Origin: Pseudomonas tehranensis
Lineage (GTDB): Bacteria; Pseudomonadota; Gammaproteobacteria; Pseudomonadales; Pseudomonadaceae
Length of the DNA: 52,841 nucleotides
Direction of reading: 5' to 3'
Assembly: GCF_014268615.1 (NCBI RefSeq)
Contig: NZ_JABWQV010000013.1
Span: forward strand, 1-52,841
This document shows positions 7,986 to 15,923 of the stretch, piece after piece (position 1 is the first letter of the stretch; each line of letters starts with the position of its first letter). A program made the translations under genes and the position numbers. The notes under the pieces were generated by a model. That model did not search any database and had not been told where the DNA came from. It saw nothing but the letters and a program-made list of their open reading frames with translations.

Positions 7986-8974
7986 ATAAGAAAGGCTTCT
8001 ACAAGTCCTGGCTGACGATGCTGGCGCTGCTGCTGGGCATCCCGCTTTCGGCCTCTGCCGATGCCGGCAAGCAGCAAGTGCTTGTCGCATTGCCTGCCGT
8101 GTATGCGCTCACCTCGGCACTCAGCGCCGGCACAACCCTTGAGATCATCCGAGTTCCGACGGAGGCGGCCATCCCCATGGAAAGCCAGGCCAACGCGTTG
8201 TCGCGCCTGGACGCCGCGGTGTTCCAGCAGGCCACTGCCGTGGTCACCCTCAGCAGCCTGTGGCGCGCGGATCCGCTGTATGCAACAGCACGCCGCCACA
8301 ATCTGCGGATCGTCGAGATCGATGCCTCGCGCTCATGGGACCCCGTCAAGCCCGGCGTAGCCGTGACCCAAACGCCGTCGAACGACGTGCCCTGGGCCGC
8401 GGCGAGTGATGTCGATGAGGGCCCGTCGCCGTACGCCTGGCTTGGTCCCGTCAACGGCATGCGCATGTCGGCGCTGATCGCTGCCGACCTGGCACGCCTG
8501 TCCCCCGCCGATGCGCCGCGCATAGAGCGCAACCTCGCCACACTCGAAGGCAAATTGCGCCGGCTTAAGGCCGACTACGGTGTCCGGCTGACGGCGGTGC
8601 CGGATTTGCGGGTGCTGTCGCTGGCCAATGAGTTCATCTACCTGTTCGGCGAGTTCGGCATTTTTGTCGACGGCTGGTTTGTTCGTCAGGACATCGATTG
8701 GAGCAACGCCGACCGCGCTGCGCTGACCCAATATCTGCGCGAGCGGGATATCCACGTGGTGGTCCACAAATGGGCGCCAGACGCCAGGATCGTCAAGGCC
8801 ATCCAGGACGGGGGCGCCCGGTTGTTGATATTGGATGTGGGCAACCCGGGAATGCTCGCCGACACGGCCAACGCATACGCCGCACTCTTGAGTTCGAACC
8901 TGGATGCCTTGCTGGCGGCCTTCCCGCCGGCTGGCAACGCTGCCAGCGGCGATGACCCTTCGCCTCGCCAATGA
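7982..8974 (+). CDS. Second periplasmic binding protein of the importer (FpvF-like)
   Basis: A 330-residue secreted protein, signal peptide ending near SASADA. It has the general cluster A-I fold pattern but lacks the first two ligand histidines that the FpvC-like partner keeps: the corresponding positions read IPMESQANALSRLD and YAWLGPVNGMRM. In P. aeruginosa, FpvF is likewise a second binding protein that works with FpvC and contacts the siderophore. The same division of labour (one binds metal, the other a carrier) is inferred here. It starts on the 4-base overlap with the permease stop. Confidence 0.72.
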   Translation: MNKKGFYKSWLTMLALLLGIPLSASADAGKQQVLVALPAVYALTSALSAGTTLEIIRVPTEAAIPMESQANALSRLDAAVFQQATAVVTLSSLWRADPLYATARRHNLRIVEIDASRSWDPVKPGVAVTQTPSNDVPWAAASDVDEGPSPYAWLGPVNGMRMSALIAADLARLSPADAPRIERNLATLEGKLRRLKADYGVRLTAVPDLRVLSLANEFIYLFGEFGIFVDGWFVRQDIDWSNADRAALTQYLRERDIHVVVHKWAPDARIVKAIQDGGARLLILDVGNPGMLADTANAYAALLSSNLDALLAAFPPAGNAASGDDPSPRQ

Positions 8975-9004
8975 TCAACCTCGACCGTGGAGACCAAAGA
9001 CCTC

Positions 9005-9328
9005 ATGAAGCCCCTAGGCTCAGCACAGCGATTACTGACGACAGGCGCCCTGTTGTTCTACCAGGCCGCGTTCGCCCATGGCCCCGTCTTCGACTGCTAC
9101 ATCGAACGCGATGACCAGGTGAAGTGCGAGGCGGGCTTCACCGACGGCAGCTCCGCCGCGGGCAGAAAAATCCATGTCCGAGACATGAGCAACAAAGTGT
9201 TGCTCGAAGGCGTCGTCGGCACGGACAACACCTTCACATTCCAGCCCCCGGCCGGCCAATACTCCGTGGTGTTCCTCGGCGGAGAAGGCCATGACACCAC
9301 GATTCAATCTTCCGACATTTCAAGGTGA
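9005..9328 (+). CDS. Small secreted protein, predicted N-terminal His after cleavage
   Basis: A 107-residue protein, signal peptide ending AAFA followed by HGPVFDCYIERDDQVKCEAG. The mature protein would start with histidine and has two cysteines 11 residues apart. The rest looks like a small beta-sandwich (KIHVRDMSNKVLLEG, FTFQPPAGQYSVVFLGGEGHD). I do not recognise a named family; it resembles the transthyretin-like or carboxypeptidase-regulatory folds that accompany DUF4198 proteins. It lies 30 bases after the importer and 8 bases before the DUF4198 gene, so is likely co-transcribed. ATG 9005 is preferred over GTG 8987 by signal-peptide shape. Confidence 0.6.
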   Translation: MKPLGSAQRLLTTGALLFYQAAFAHGPVFDCYIERDDQVKCEAGFTDGSSAAGRKIHVRDMSNKVLLEGVVGTDNTFTFQPPAGQYSVVFLGGEGHDTTIQSSDISR

Positions 9329-9336
9329 GATCGACC

Positions 9337-10161
9337 ATGACGTTCAATCGAAAACTACTCCGAGCCCTTGCCGCGGCGACGTTCAGTTGCTTGACCGGCG
9401 CAGCACAAGCCCATTTCCAGATGCTCTACGTCGAGGAAACGGCGCTGCAACGCGCGGAGAACCTGGAGTTCGCCCTGGTGTTCACGCACCCCTTCTCCGG
9501 CGGCCCCACCCTGGTTATGGAGCAGCCCCGCGCCTTTAGCCACATCAGCTCGCACGGCGGGGAAAAAATCGATCTGCGCAAATACCTGCGTCCTGTCCAG
9601 TGGCAGAGCCGCGAGAACCGGGCGACGGCCTATCGCGCGTCGATTCCACGCGAGCTGGTGCGCTCGATGGGCGACCATATCTTCGTACTCGAACCCGAGC
9701 CTTACCTGGAAACCGAGGAAGACGTCTACATCCAACAGTTCACCAAGTTGATCGTGAACGTCGGCGGAGTGCCCGGCCACTGGGCAGAGCCGCAGGGGTT
9801 GCCGGTTGAAATCCAGCCACTCAACAAGCCTTATGCGAACTGGACGGGTGGCGTGTTCCGCGCCATCGTGCTGGCCGACGGCAAGCCCGTTCCGTTCGCT
9901 GAGGTCGAAATCGAATACCTCAACCACTCCGTCGATTTCGAGAACAACGCCTTTGGCCAGCAAGCCCATGTAACGGCCCCTCAGCCTGCATTCAACACCC
10001 TGAGCACGTATTCGGATGCCCAAGGCATCGTGACCATCGGCCTGCCTCGAGCCGGCTGGTGGGGCATTGCGGCGCTCGACATCGGCACGACGAAAATCCA
10101 CAAGGGCAAGTCCCTGTCGCAAGACGCGGTGCTGTGGGTGCAGGCCAGAGACATGAAATAA
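9337..10161 (+). CDS. DUF4198 periplasmic protein (NikM/CbiK-like metal-uptake accessory)
   Basis: A 274-residue secreted protein. The signal peptide ends in the AQA site followed directly by HFQMLY, so the mature chain starts with histidine. The order HFQMLYVEE, FTHPFSGG, and a C-terminal AGWWGIAAL block before the end match DUF4198. That family is annotated as a periplasmic component of nickel/cobalt or other metal transport and has been found with copper or iron loci. AAGGTGAGA upstream supports ATG 9337. It closes the metal run; the next gene is convergent. Confidence 0.75.
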   Translation: MTFNRKLLRALAAATFSCLTGAAQAHFQMLYVEETALQRAENLEFALVFTHPFSGGPTLVMEQPRAFSHISSHGGEKIDLRKYLRPVQWQSRENRATAYRASIPRELVRSMGDHIFVLEPEPYLETEEDVYIQQFTKLIVNVGGVPGHWAEPQGLPVEIQPLNKPYANWTGGVFRAIVLADGKPVPFAEVEIEYLNHSVDFENNAFGQQAHVTAPQPAFNTLSTYSDAQGIVTIGLPRAGWWGIAALDIGTTKIHKGKSLSQDAVLWVQARDMK

Positions 10162-10164
10162 CAG

Positions 10165-10294
10165 GGGTTGCCGATTCCGGATAACGGGCCTCGACACACC
10201 CCAGAAACTCGCCGCCAGCCTCGCTGAGGATATGTACCCCGGCCACAGCGAAATCAGCAGTCTTTCCGCGTCCGGGCAAGTTCTCTCGGCTCAT
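10165..10294 (-). pseudogene. Truncated start of an unidentified gene downstream of the MFS transporter
   Basis: An ATG at 10294 overlaps the stop codon of the MFS gene by 4 bases (ATGA) and opens a coding-like stretch of about 43 codons (MSRENLPGRGKTADFAVAG, then HILSEAGGEFLG). It runs straight into the antisense of the DUF4198 gene at about 10161. The tight coupling to the transporter suggests it was once the next gene of that operon and lost its remainder when the metal locus became its neighbour. I cannot name the family from this fragment. Confidence 0.3.
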
Positions 10295-11673
10295 GCGGTC
10301 TCCAGGTTTGCCGGGGTGATCGCACTTTTGGGTGTCCTGCCGAGCATCGATGCGGGAATGGCCAGGATCAGCCCACCACTGACCAGCAGACACAAGGCCA
10401 GCACATAGGTGCCGTTGTTGATGTTGCCCGTGAGGGTTTCCGCCACGGCGGTGATCATCGACCCGGTGAACCCTGACAAGTTGCCGATGGCATTAATCAT
10501 GCCGATACCGGCCGCCGCGGCGACCCCCGACAGCACCGTGCCAGGCAGGGTCCAGAAAATCGGCATCAGGCTGAGAATCCCCGAAGCGGAGACGCTCAGG
10601 AAGAGCACGGACAACACCAGGTTGTCAGCGAAGAAGGCGCTGAGGATCAGACCGACGCCACCGATGAAGGCCGGAATGGCCGCGTGCAGGCGCCGCTCCC
10701 CGGTGCGATTGGAGTGGCGGGCGTTGAGCAGCATCGCCACGATTGCCACCGAGTACGGGATGGCGGTCAGTAAACCGATGTGCAGGCTGTTGGTGATACC
10801 GGTGCTCTTGATGATCGAGGGCATCCAGAACGCCAGGCCGTAGAAGCCGGTATTGAAGGTCAGCAGAATCAGCACCAGCAACCACACCCGAGGGTTGAAA
10901 AACACTTCACTCAGCCGAGTGGCCTTGCCCTGGTTGTCGGTTTGCAGATTGGCCTTGAGCAGGGTTTTTTCCGCTGCGGACAGCCATTTGGCTTTGTCGA
11001 TGTTATCGGCCAGACAGACGATCACCACAAACGCCATGATGATCGAAGGGATGCCTTCAATGAGCAGCATCCATTGCCAGCCGGACAGGCCTTGCACCCC
11101 TTGCATGCTGTTCATCAGCCAGCCGGAGAGGATGCCACCCAAGGTCAGACTGACCGGCAACGCCAGCAGGAACCCGGACATCACGCGGCTCTGCCGGTGG
11201 GTCGGAAACCAGTAATTAAGGTAGAGGATCACGCCTGGGAAAAAGCCCGCTTCGCAAATGCCCAACAGGAAACGCAGCACGTAGAACATCGTGCTCGATT
11301 CTATGTGAAAGAAACCCGCCAGCGGCACGGTGTAGGCCACAGCCATGGAGATCACCGCCCAACTGAGCATGATCCGTGCGATCCAGAACCGTGCGCCAAA
11401 GCGATGCAGCAACAGGTTGCTGGGGACTTCGAAGAGGAAATAGCCCCAGAAAAACATACTGGCGCCCAAGGCATACACGGTGTTGCTGAATTGCAGCTCG
11501 TTGAGCATGTCGAGCTTGGCAAAACCGATGTTCACCCGGTCAAGGTAGGCTGCCATGTAACACAAGAGCATAACAGGCAGGATGCGCCAGATAACCTTGC
11601 GGTAGGTCCGGTCCTCAAAATCAAGCTCACTGGCTTGCGATTGCGCGGGTAAATGCTCGGATACGGTTTGCAT
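10291..11673 (-). CDS. MFS transporter, anion:cation symporter family (sugar-acid uptake)
   Basis: A 460-residue inner-membrane carrier with 12 hydrophobic segments. The N-terminal YLDRVNIGFAKLDM motif and GICEAGFFPGVILYLNYWFP block are typical of the ACS family (phthalate, tartrate, galactarate, glucarate carriers). ATG 11673 follows AGGGGTGA; a longer frame to 11727 has no better ribosome site. The flanking LysR, FAH and IlvD/Edd genes point to an aldonic (pentonic) acid as substrate. A LysR-type palindrome lies 102-120 bases upstream of the start. Confidence 0.85.
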   Translation of the reverse strand: MQTVSEHLPAQSQASELDFEDRTYRKVIWRILPVMLLCYMAAYLDRVNIGFAKLDMLNELQFSNTVYALGASMFFWGYFLFEVPSNLLLHRFGARFWIARIMLSWAVISMAVAYTVPLAGFFHIESSTMFYVLRFLLGICEAGFFPGVILYLNYWFPTHRQSRVMSGFLLALPVSLTLGGILSGWLMNSMQGVQGLSGWQWMLLIEGIPSIIMAFVVIVCLADNIDKAKWLSAAEKTLLKANLQTDNQGKATRLSEVFFNPRVWLLVLILLTFNTGFYGLAFWMPSIIKSTGITNSLHIGLLTAIPYSVAIVAMLLNARHSNRTGERRLHAAIPAFIGGVGLILSAFFADNLVLSVLFLSVSASGILSLMPIFWTLPGTVLSGVAAAAGIGMINAIGNLSGFTGSMITAVAETLTGNINNGTYVLALCLLVSGGLILAIPASMLGRTPKSAITPANLETA

Positions 11674-11774
11674 GAGGTCACCCCTGGGCATGTGGGCATG
11701 CCTGATTGTTTTTATTGAGTGGGTCACTCTACTGGCGCGATCTGATTCTTTCCCAATGGCATTTTTGGATTAAC

Positions 11775-11793
11775 CGATAACTTCGGGTTATCG
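11775..11793. promoter_or_regulatory. LysR-type operator upstream of the MFS gene
   Basis: A perfect inverted repeat CGATAAC-N5-GTTATCG containing the T-N11-A core TAAC-N5-GTTA. It overlaps the last codon and stop of the lysR gene and lies about 100 bases before the MFS start. The same half-site, including the flank GTTATCGAATA, recurs at 12770-12790. Confidence 0.55.
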
Positions 11794-12747
11794 AATAGCT
11801 GGATTGGATGACTCATTGTGGCGGGCGTTTTCCTTGAGGATTTCCGCAAACTCCAAAGCCGGCCCCGCCAGTTGCTCATCCTTGCGCGTGAGGATGCCGT
11901 AGTCCTGCGGCACCAGGTGCAACGGGGTGTCGAGGGTTTTCAACTGGCCGCTTTCGAGCAGAGGATGAACCATGGCGTCGGGCAGCATCCCGATCATCGG
12001 CCCACGTTGCAGGACCTGGAGGAAAGTCTGCATGGAAATGGTATCGATGGTATTGCGCGGCATCCCAACCCCGGCCTCGGCGAAGGCCAGTTCCATGCGA
12101 GCCCGAATGGGCGTACCGACCGGATAGAGAATCCACGGCAAGTCCACCAGTTGCTGCAAGGAGGTGGGCCCCGCGTTTGCTAGCGGATGACGACTGTTGA
12201 CCACAATGCAGAACGGTTCCGGCGCCAGGGGCTGGAAGTCATAGCGCTGCTGCTGGCTTTGATCGGTAAAACGGGCCACTGCCAGATCGAGCTTCTTCTC
12301 CTCAAGCATCTCCATCAGGTGATTACTGGTCTGCTCCACCACTTCAATCGACAGCAACGGCCAACGCTGTTTGATTTGCAGGATCGCCTCGGGCAAGGCC
12401 ACCGCCGTCGCGGCAAAAATCCCACCGACCTTGAGGAAGCCGTGACCGCCCTCGCGCAGGCTGCTGATTTGCTCGACGAACGAACGCGCGTCATTCAAGG
12501 CGATTTGCGCATAACGCAACACATGCTCGCCCAACGCCGTGGGCGGCATGCTCCGCGGCAGCCGCTCGAACAACGTAAAGCCGAGCAGGCTTTCGATTTC
12601 CTTGAGCATCTTGCTGACGGCCGGTTGACTGAGGTTCATCTGCTGCGCCGCCAAATGCATATTGCGGGTGCGCCCCAAGGTATCGATCAGAAGCAGATGC
12701 CGGAATTTGAGCCAGCCGCAGAAGCTGGAAAACGACAGATCTGACAT
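11788..12747 (-). CDS. LysR-family transcriptional regulator of the sugar-acid genes
   Basis: A 319-residue protein with an N-terminal winged helix-turn-helix (about residues 20-80; AAQQMNLSQPAVSKMLKEIE) and a C-terminal effector domain (GFLKVGGIFAATA onward). It lies between the MFS gene (same strand, downstream) and the divergent FAH gene. Two matching T-N11-A palindromes, at 11775-11793 and 12770-12784, are its likely binding sites, so it probably controls both flanking units and itself. The inducer is presumably a pentonic acid or its keto-deoxy derivative (inference). Confidence 0.88.
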   Translation of the reverse strand: MSDLSFSSFCGWLKFRHLLLIDTLGRTRNMHLAAQQMNLSQPAVSKMLKEIESLLGFTLFERLPRSMPPTALGEHVLRYAQIALNDARSFVEQISSLREGGHGFLKVGGIFAATAVALPEAILQIKQRWPLLSIEVVEQTSNHLMEMLEEKKLDLAVARFTDQSQQQRYDFQPLAPEPFCIVVNSRHPLANAGPTSLQQLVDLPWILYPVGTPIRARMELAFAEAGVGMPRNTIDTISMQTFLQVLQRGPMIGMLPDAMVHPLLESGQLKTLDTPLHLVPQDYGILTRKDEQLAGPALEFAEILKENARHNESSNPAIR

Positions 12748-12769
12748 GGGCGTTCCTCTCTGATCAGCA

Positions 12770-12784
12770 ATAACCTGGCGTTAT
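12770..12784. promoter_or_regulatory. LysR-type operator in the lysR/FAH divergent region
   Basis: Inverted repeat ATAAC-N5-GTTAT with T-N11-A core, 23 bases from the lysR start and about 80 bases from the FAH-gene start. The right half plus flank (GTTATCGAATA, 12780-12790) is identical over 11 bases to the operator at 11787-11797. Confidence 0.55.
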
Positions 12785-12865
12785 CGAATACTGAATATAT
12801 CTCATTGGAGTTTATCGACCGCCCACCCTAGCGTGAAAGCACTACAAAAATCAGGAAGCCTCTCC

Positions 12866-14047
12866 ATGTCGCCATTGCTTACTCCCGAGAACACCCTGCC
12901 GGTCGATGGGGTGACCGGTACCCTGATTGGCCGCGCCTGGGTGCCTGGCCGGATCGCCGGGCCTTCGCCAATCGTGCTGCGCAGCGACGGCGTGTTCGAC
13001 CTGTCGGATCGTTTTGCGACGTTGAGTGACTTACTGGAAACCGAATCGCCACTGGCCGCCGTGAGGCAGACACCCGGCATCTTCATTGCCAGTGTCGAAG
13101 CCCTGCTGGCCAACACAGGCCCTGACGCCGACCCGTCCAAACCGTCGTTGTTGCCGCCCGTGGATTTGCAAGTCATCAAGGCCGCCGGCGTGACCTTCGC
13201 CGCCAGCATGATCGAGCGGGTGATCGAGGAACAGGCTGGCGGCGACTCAGCGAAAGCCCAAGCCGTACGCGCCACCGTGCAAAGCGTTATCGGCGACAAC
13301 TTGCGTTCGATCGTGCCGGGCTCTGAGCAGGCCATGCGCCTGAAAGCCTTGCTCATCGAACAGGGCATGTGGTCGCAGTATCTGGAAGTCGGCATCGGCC
13401 CGGATGCGGAGATCTTCACCAAGGCACCGGTTCTCGCCGCCGTCGGCAGCGGCAGCCGCATCGGCATTCATCCCGGCTCCCAGTGGAACAATCCGGAGCC
13501 GGAAGTGGTGCTGGCGGTGAACAGCCGCGGCCAGATCCACGGCGCCACTTTGGGCAACGATGTCAATCTGCGGGACTTCGAAGGCCGCAGCGCGCTGTTG
13601 CTGAGCAAGGCCAAGGACAACAATGCGTCCTGCGCCATTGGGCCGTTCATTCGCCTGTTCGACGAGCACTTCAGCCTGGATGATGTGCGGGCCTGCGTGG
13701 TCGATCTGCAGGTACAAGGCGAAGACGGTTACCGCATGCAGGGATCGAGCTCCATGAGCCAGATCAGCCGCGACCCGCAGGACCTGGCGGGCCAGACGCT
13801 CAACGCCAATCACCAATACCCGGACGGTTTTCTGCTGTTTCTCGGGACCCTGTTCGCCCCCACAGAAGACCGTGATCAGGCCGGCGGCGGGTTTACCCAC
13901 AAACTGGGTGACCGGGTCAGTATCAGCAGCCCGTTGCTTGGCAGCCTGCATAACCAGGTGACCCACAGCTCTGACGCCACACCCTGGACCTTTGGCGTGA
14001 GCGCCCTGCTGCGCAATCTCGCCTCCCGGGGGTTGCTCGCCCGCTGA
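12866..14047 (+). CDS. FAH-family protein, probable 2-keto-3-deoxy-pentonate dehydratase (XylX-like)
   Basis: A 393-residue cytoplasmic protein of the fumarylacetoacetate hydrolase superfamily. The metal-binding site is visible: PEPEV (Glu211, Glu213) and GNDVNLRD (Asp232) in the C-terminal half, followed by the SKAKD lysine. It is about as long as XylX-type dehydratases of the Weimberg pentose pathway, which turn 2-keto-3-deoxy-pentonate into 2-ketoglutarate semialdehyde, and the next gene is a XylD-like dehydratase. AGGAAG at 12853-12858 supports ATG 12866 over the upstream in-frame ATG 12833. Which pentonate is used cannot be read from sequence. Confidence 0.75.
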   Translation: MSPLLTPENTLPVDGVTGTLIGRAWVPGRIAGPSPIVLRSDGVFDLSDRFATLSDLLETESPLAAVRQTPGIFIASVEALLANTGPDADPSKPSLLPPVDLQVIKAAGVTFAASMIERVIEEQAGGDSAKAQAVRATVQSVIGDNLRSIVPGSEQAMRLKALLIEQGMWSQYLEVGIGPDAEIFTKAPVLAAVGSGSRIGIHPGSQWNNPEPEVVLAVNSRGQIHGATLGNDVNLRDFEGRSALLLSKAKDNNASCAIGPFIRLFDEHFSLDDVRACVVDLQVQGEDGYRMQGSSSMSQISRDPQDLAGQTLNANHQYPDGFLLFLGTLFAPTEDRDQAGGGFTHKLGDRVSISSPLLGSLHNQVTHSSDATPWTFGVSALLRNLASRGLLAR

Positions 14048-14094
14048 CGCAGAACCGTTTGCCGATTCGCCTAATGACAAGAGAGAAATGAATC

Positions 14095-15879
14095 ATGACT
14101 GACACGCCAAAACGCCGACTGCGCAGCGAACAATGGTTCAATGACCCTGCCCACGCCGACATGACCGCCCTGTATGTCGAACGCTACATGAACTACGGGA
14201 TGACCCGCCAAGAGCTGCAATCGGGACGCCCGATCATCGGCATCGCCCAGACTGGCAGCGACCTGACGCCCTGCAACCGTCATCACCTGGAGCTGGCGCA
14301 ACGGGTCAAAGCCGGTATCCGTGATGCCGGCGGCATCCCCATGGAGTTCCCGGTGCATCCGATCGCCGAACAGTCGCGCCGCCCCACCGCGGCGCTGGAC
14401 CGGAACCTGGCCTACCTGGGGCTGGTGGAGATCCTCCATGGTTATCCATTGGACGGCGTGGTGCTCACCACCGGTTGCGACAAGACCACGCCCGCCTGCC
14501 TGATGGCCGCAGCAACCACCGACCTGCCGGCCATTGTCCTGTCCGGCGGCCCGATGCTCGACGGTCACCACAAAGGCGAGTTGATCGGCTCCGGCACCGT
14601 GCTCTGGCATGCGCGCAACCTGATGGCCGCCGGGGAGATCGATTATGAAGGTTTCATGGAAATGACCACCGCCGCATCGCCGTCGGTGGGTCACTGCAAC
14701 ACCATGGGCACTGCTCTGTCGATGAATGCCTTGGCCGAAGCCCTGGGTATGTCGCTGCCCGGTTGTGCGAGCATTCCGGCGCCCTATCGCGAGCGCGGGC
14801 AAATGGCCTATGCCACCGGCAAACGCATCTGCGAGCTGGTACTGCAGGACGTACGTCCCTCACAGATCATGACCCGAGAGGCCTTCGAGAACGCCATCGC
14901 TGTCGCCTCAGCACTGGGAGCTTCGAGCAACTGTCCGCCGCATCTCATCGCCATCGCGCGGCACATGGGCGTCGAACTGAGCCTGGATGATTGGCAACGG
15001 ATCGGCGAGGACGTGCCATTGCTGGTCAATTGCATGCCGGCGGGCAAGTACCTGGGTGAAGGCTTCCACCGGGCCGGCGGCGTCCCAGCGGTCATGCATG
15101 AACTGCAAAAAGCCGGGCGTCTGCACGAAGACTGCGCCACGGTCAGCGGCAAGACCATCGGCGACATCGTGCGCAGCAGCCTGACCAGCAACGCCGATGT
15201 AATTTATCCCTTCGACACCCCACTCAAACACCGTGCCGGGTTCATCGTGCTCAGCGGCAATTTCTTCGACAGTGCGATCATGAAGATGTCGGTGGTGGGT
15301 GAAGCGTTCCGCAAGACCTACCTGTCCGAACCCGGTGCCGAGGATAGTTTCGAAGCCCGCGCCATTGTGTTTGAGGGACCGGAGGACTATCACGCCCGGA
15401 TCGACGACCCGGCGCTGGACATCGACGAGCGCTGCATCCTGGTCATCCGCGGTGTGGGCACCGTGGGTTACCCCGGCAGTGCCGAAGTGGTGAACATGGC
15501 CCCGCCGGCCGCGCTGATCAAACAGGGCATCGACTCCCTGCCCTGCCTCGGCGACGGTCGCCAGAGCGGCACATCGGCGAGCCCGTCAATCCTCAACATG
15601 TCCCCTGAGGCAGCGGTGGGAGGCGGCCTGGCCTTGTTGAAAACCAACGACCGCCTGAAAGTGGATCTGAACACACGAACCGTGAACCTGCTGATCGACG
15701 AGGCCGAGATGGCCCAGCGTCGGCTTGAATGGACCCCCAACATTCCGCCGTCGCAAACGCCCTGGCAGGAGCTTTATCGGCAGTTGGTGGGCCAGCTATC
15801 CACGGGGGGTTGCCTGGAGCCTGCCACGTTGCATCTCAGAGTGATTGCCCGCAGCGGTGAGCCGCGCCACTCTCACTGA
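14095..15879 (+). CDS. IlvD/Edd-family sugar-acid dehydratase (D-xylonate/L-arabinonate type)
   Basis: A 594-residue dehydratase. The iron-sulfur cysteines of the family are Cys60 (TPCNRHH), Cys128 (TTGCDKT) and Cys201 (GHCNTMG). The opening RSEQWFNDPAHADMTALYVE and length match XylD/AraC-type pentonate dehydratases rather than branched-chain IlvD or phosphogluconate Edd. It would convert an aldonic acid to the 2-keto-3-deoxy acid used by the FAH protein encoded 47 bases upstream. The operon ends here; no 2-ketoglutarate semialdehyde dehydrogenase is present nearby, so that step must be encoded elsewhere. Confidence 0.85.
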   Translation: MTDTPKRRLRSEQWFNDPAHADMTALYVERYMNYGMTRQELQSGRPIIGIAQTGSDLTPCNRHHLELAQRVKAGIRDAGGIPMEFPVHPIAEQSRRPTAALDRNLAYLGLVEILHGYPLDGVVLTTGCDKTTPACLMAAATTDLPAIVLSGGPMLDGHHKGELIGSGTVLWHARNLMAAGEIDYEGFMEMTTAASPSVGHCNTMGTALSMNALAEALGMSLPGCASIPAPYRERGQMAYATGKRICELVLQDVRPSQIMTREAFENAIAVASALGASSNCPPHLIAIARHMGVELSLDDWQRIGEDVPLLVNCMPAGKYLGEGFHRAGGVPAVMHELQKAGRLHEDCATVSGKTIGDIVRSSLTSNADVIYPFDTPLKHRAGFIVLSGNFFDSAIMKMSVVGEAFRKTYLSEPGAEDSFEARAIVFEGPEDYHARIDDPALDIDERCILVIRGVGTVGYPGSAEVVNMAPPAALIKQGIDSLPCLGDGRQSGTSASPSILNMSPEAAVGGGLALLKTNDRLKVDLNTRTVNLLIDEAEMAQRRLEWTPNIPPSQTPWQELYRQLVGQLSTGGCLEPATLHLRVIARSGEPRHSH

Positions 15880-15923
15880 CGAAGGCAAGCCGGTTCGTTG
15901 ACCCACTACACGATTCCCGGCCA

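Noticed and set aside
10780..11652. Long plus-strand open frame opposite the MFS gene
   Set aside because: It is the antisense of a clear transporter gene and its translation is low-complexity (His, Gln, Arg rich), an effect of GC-rich codons.
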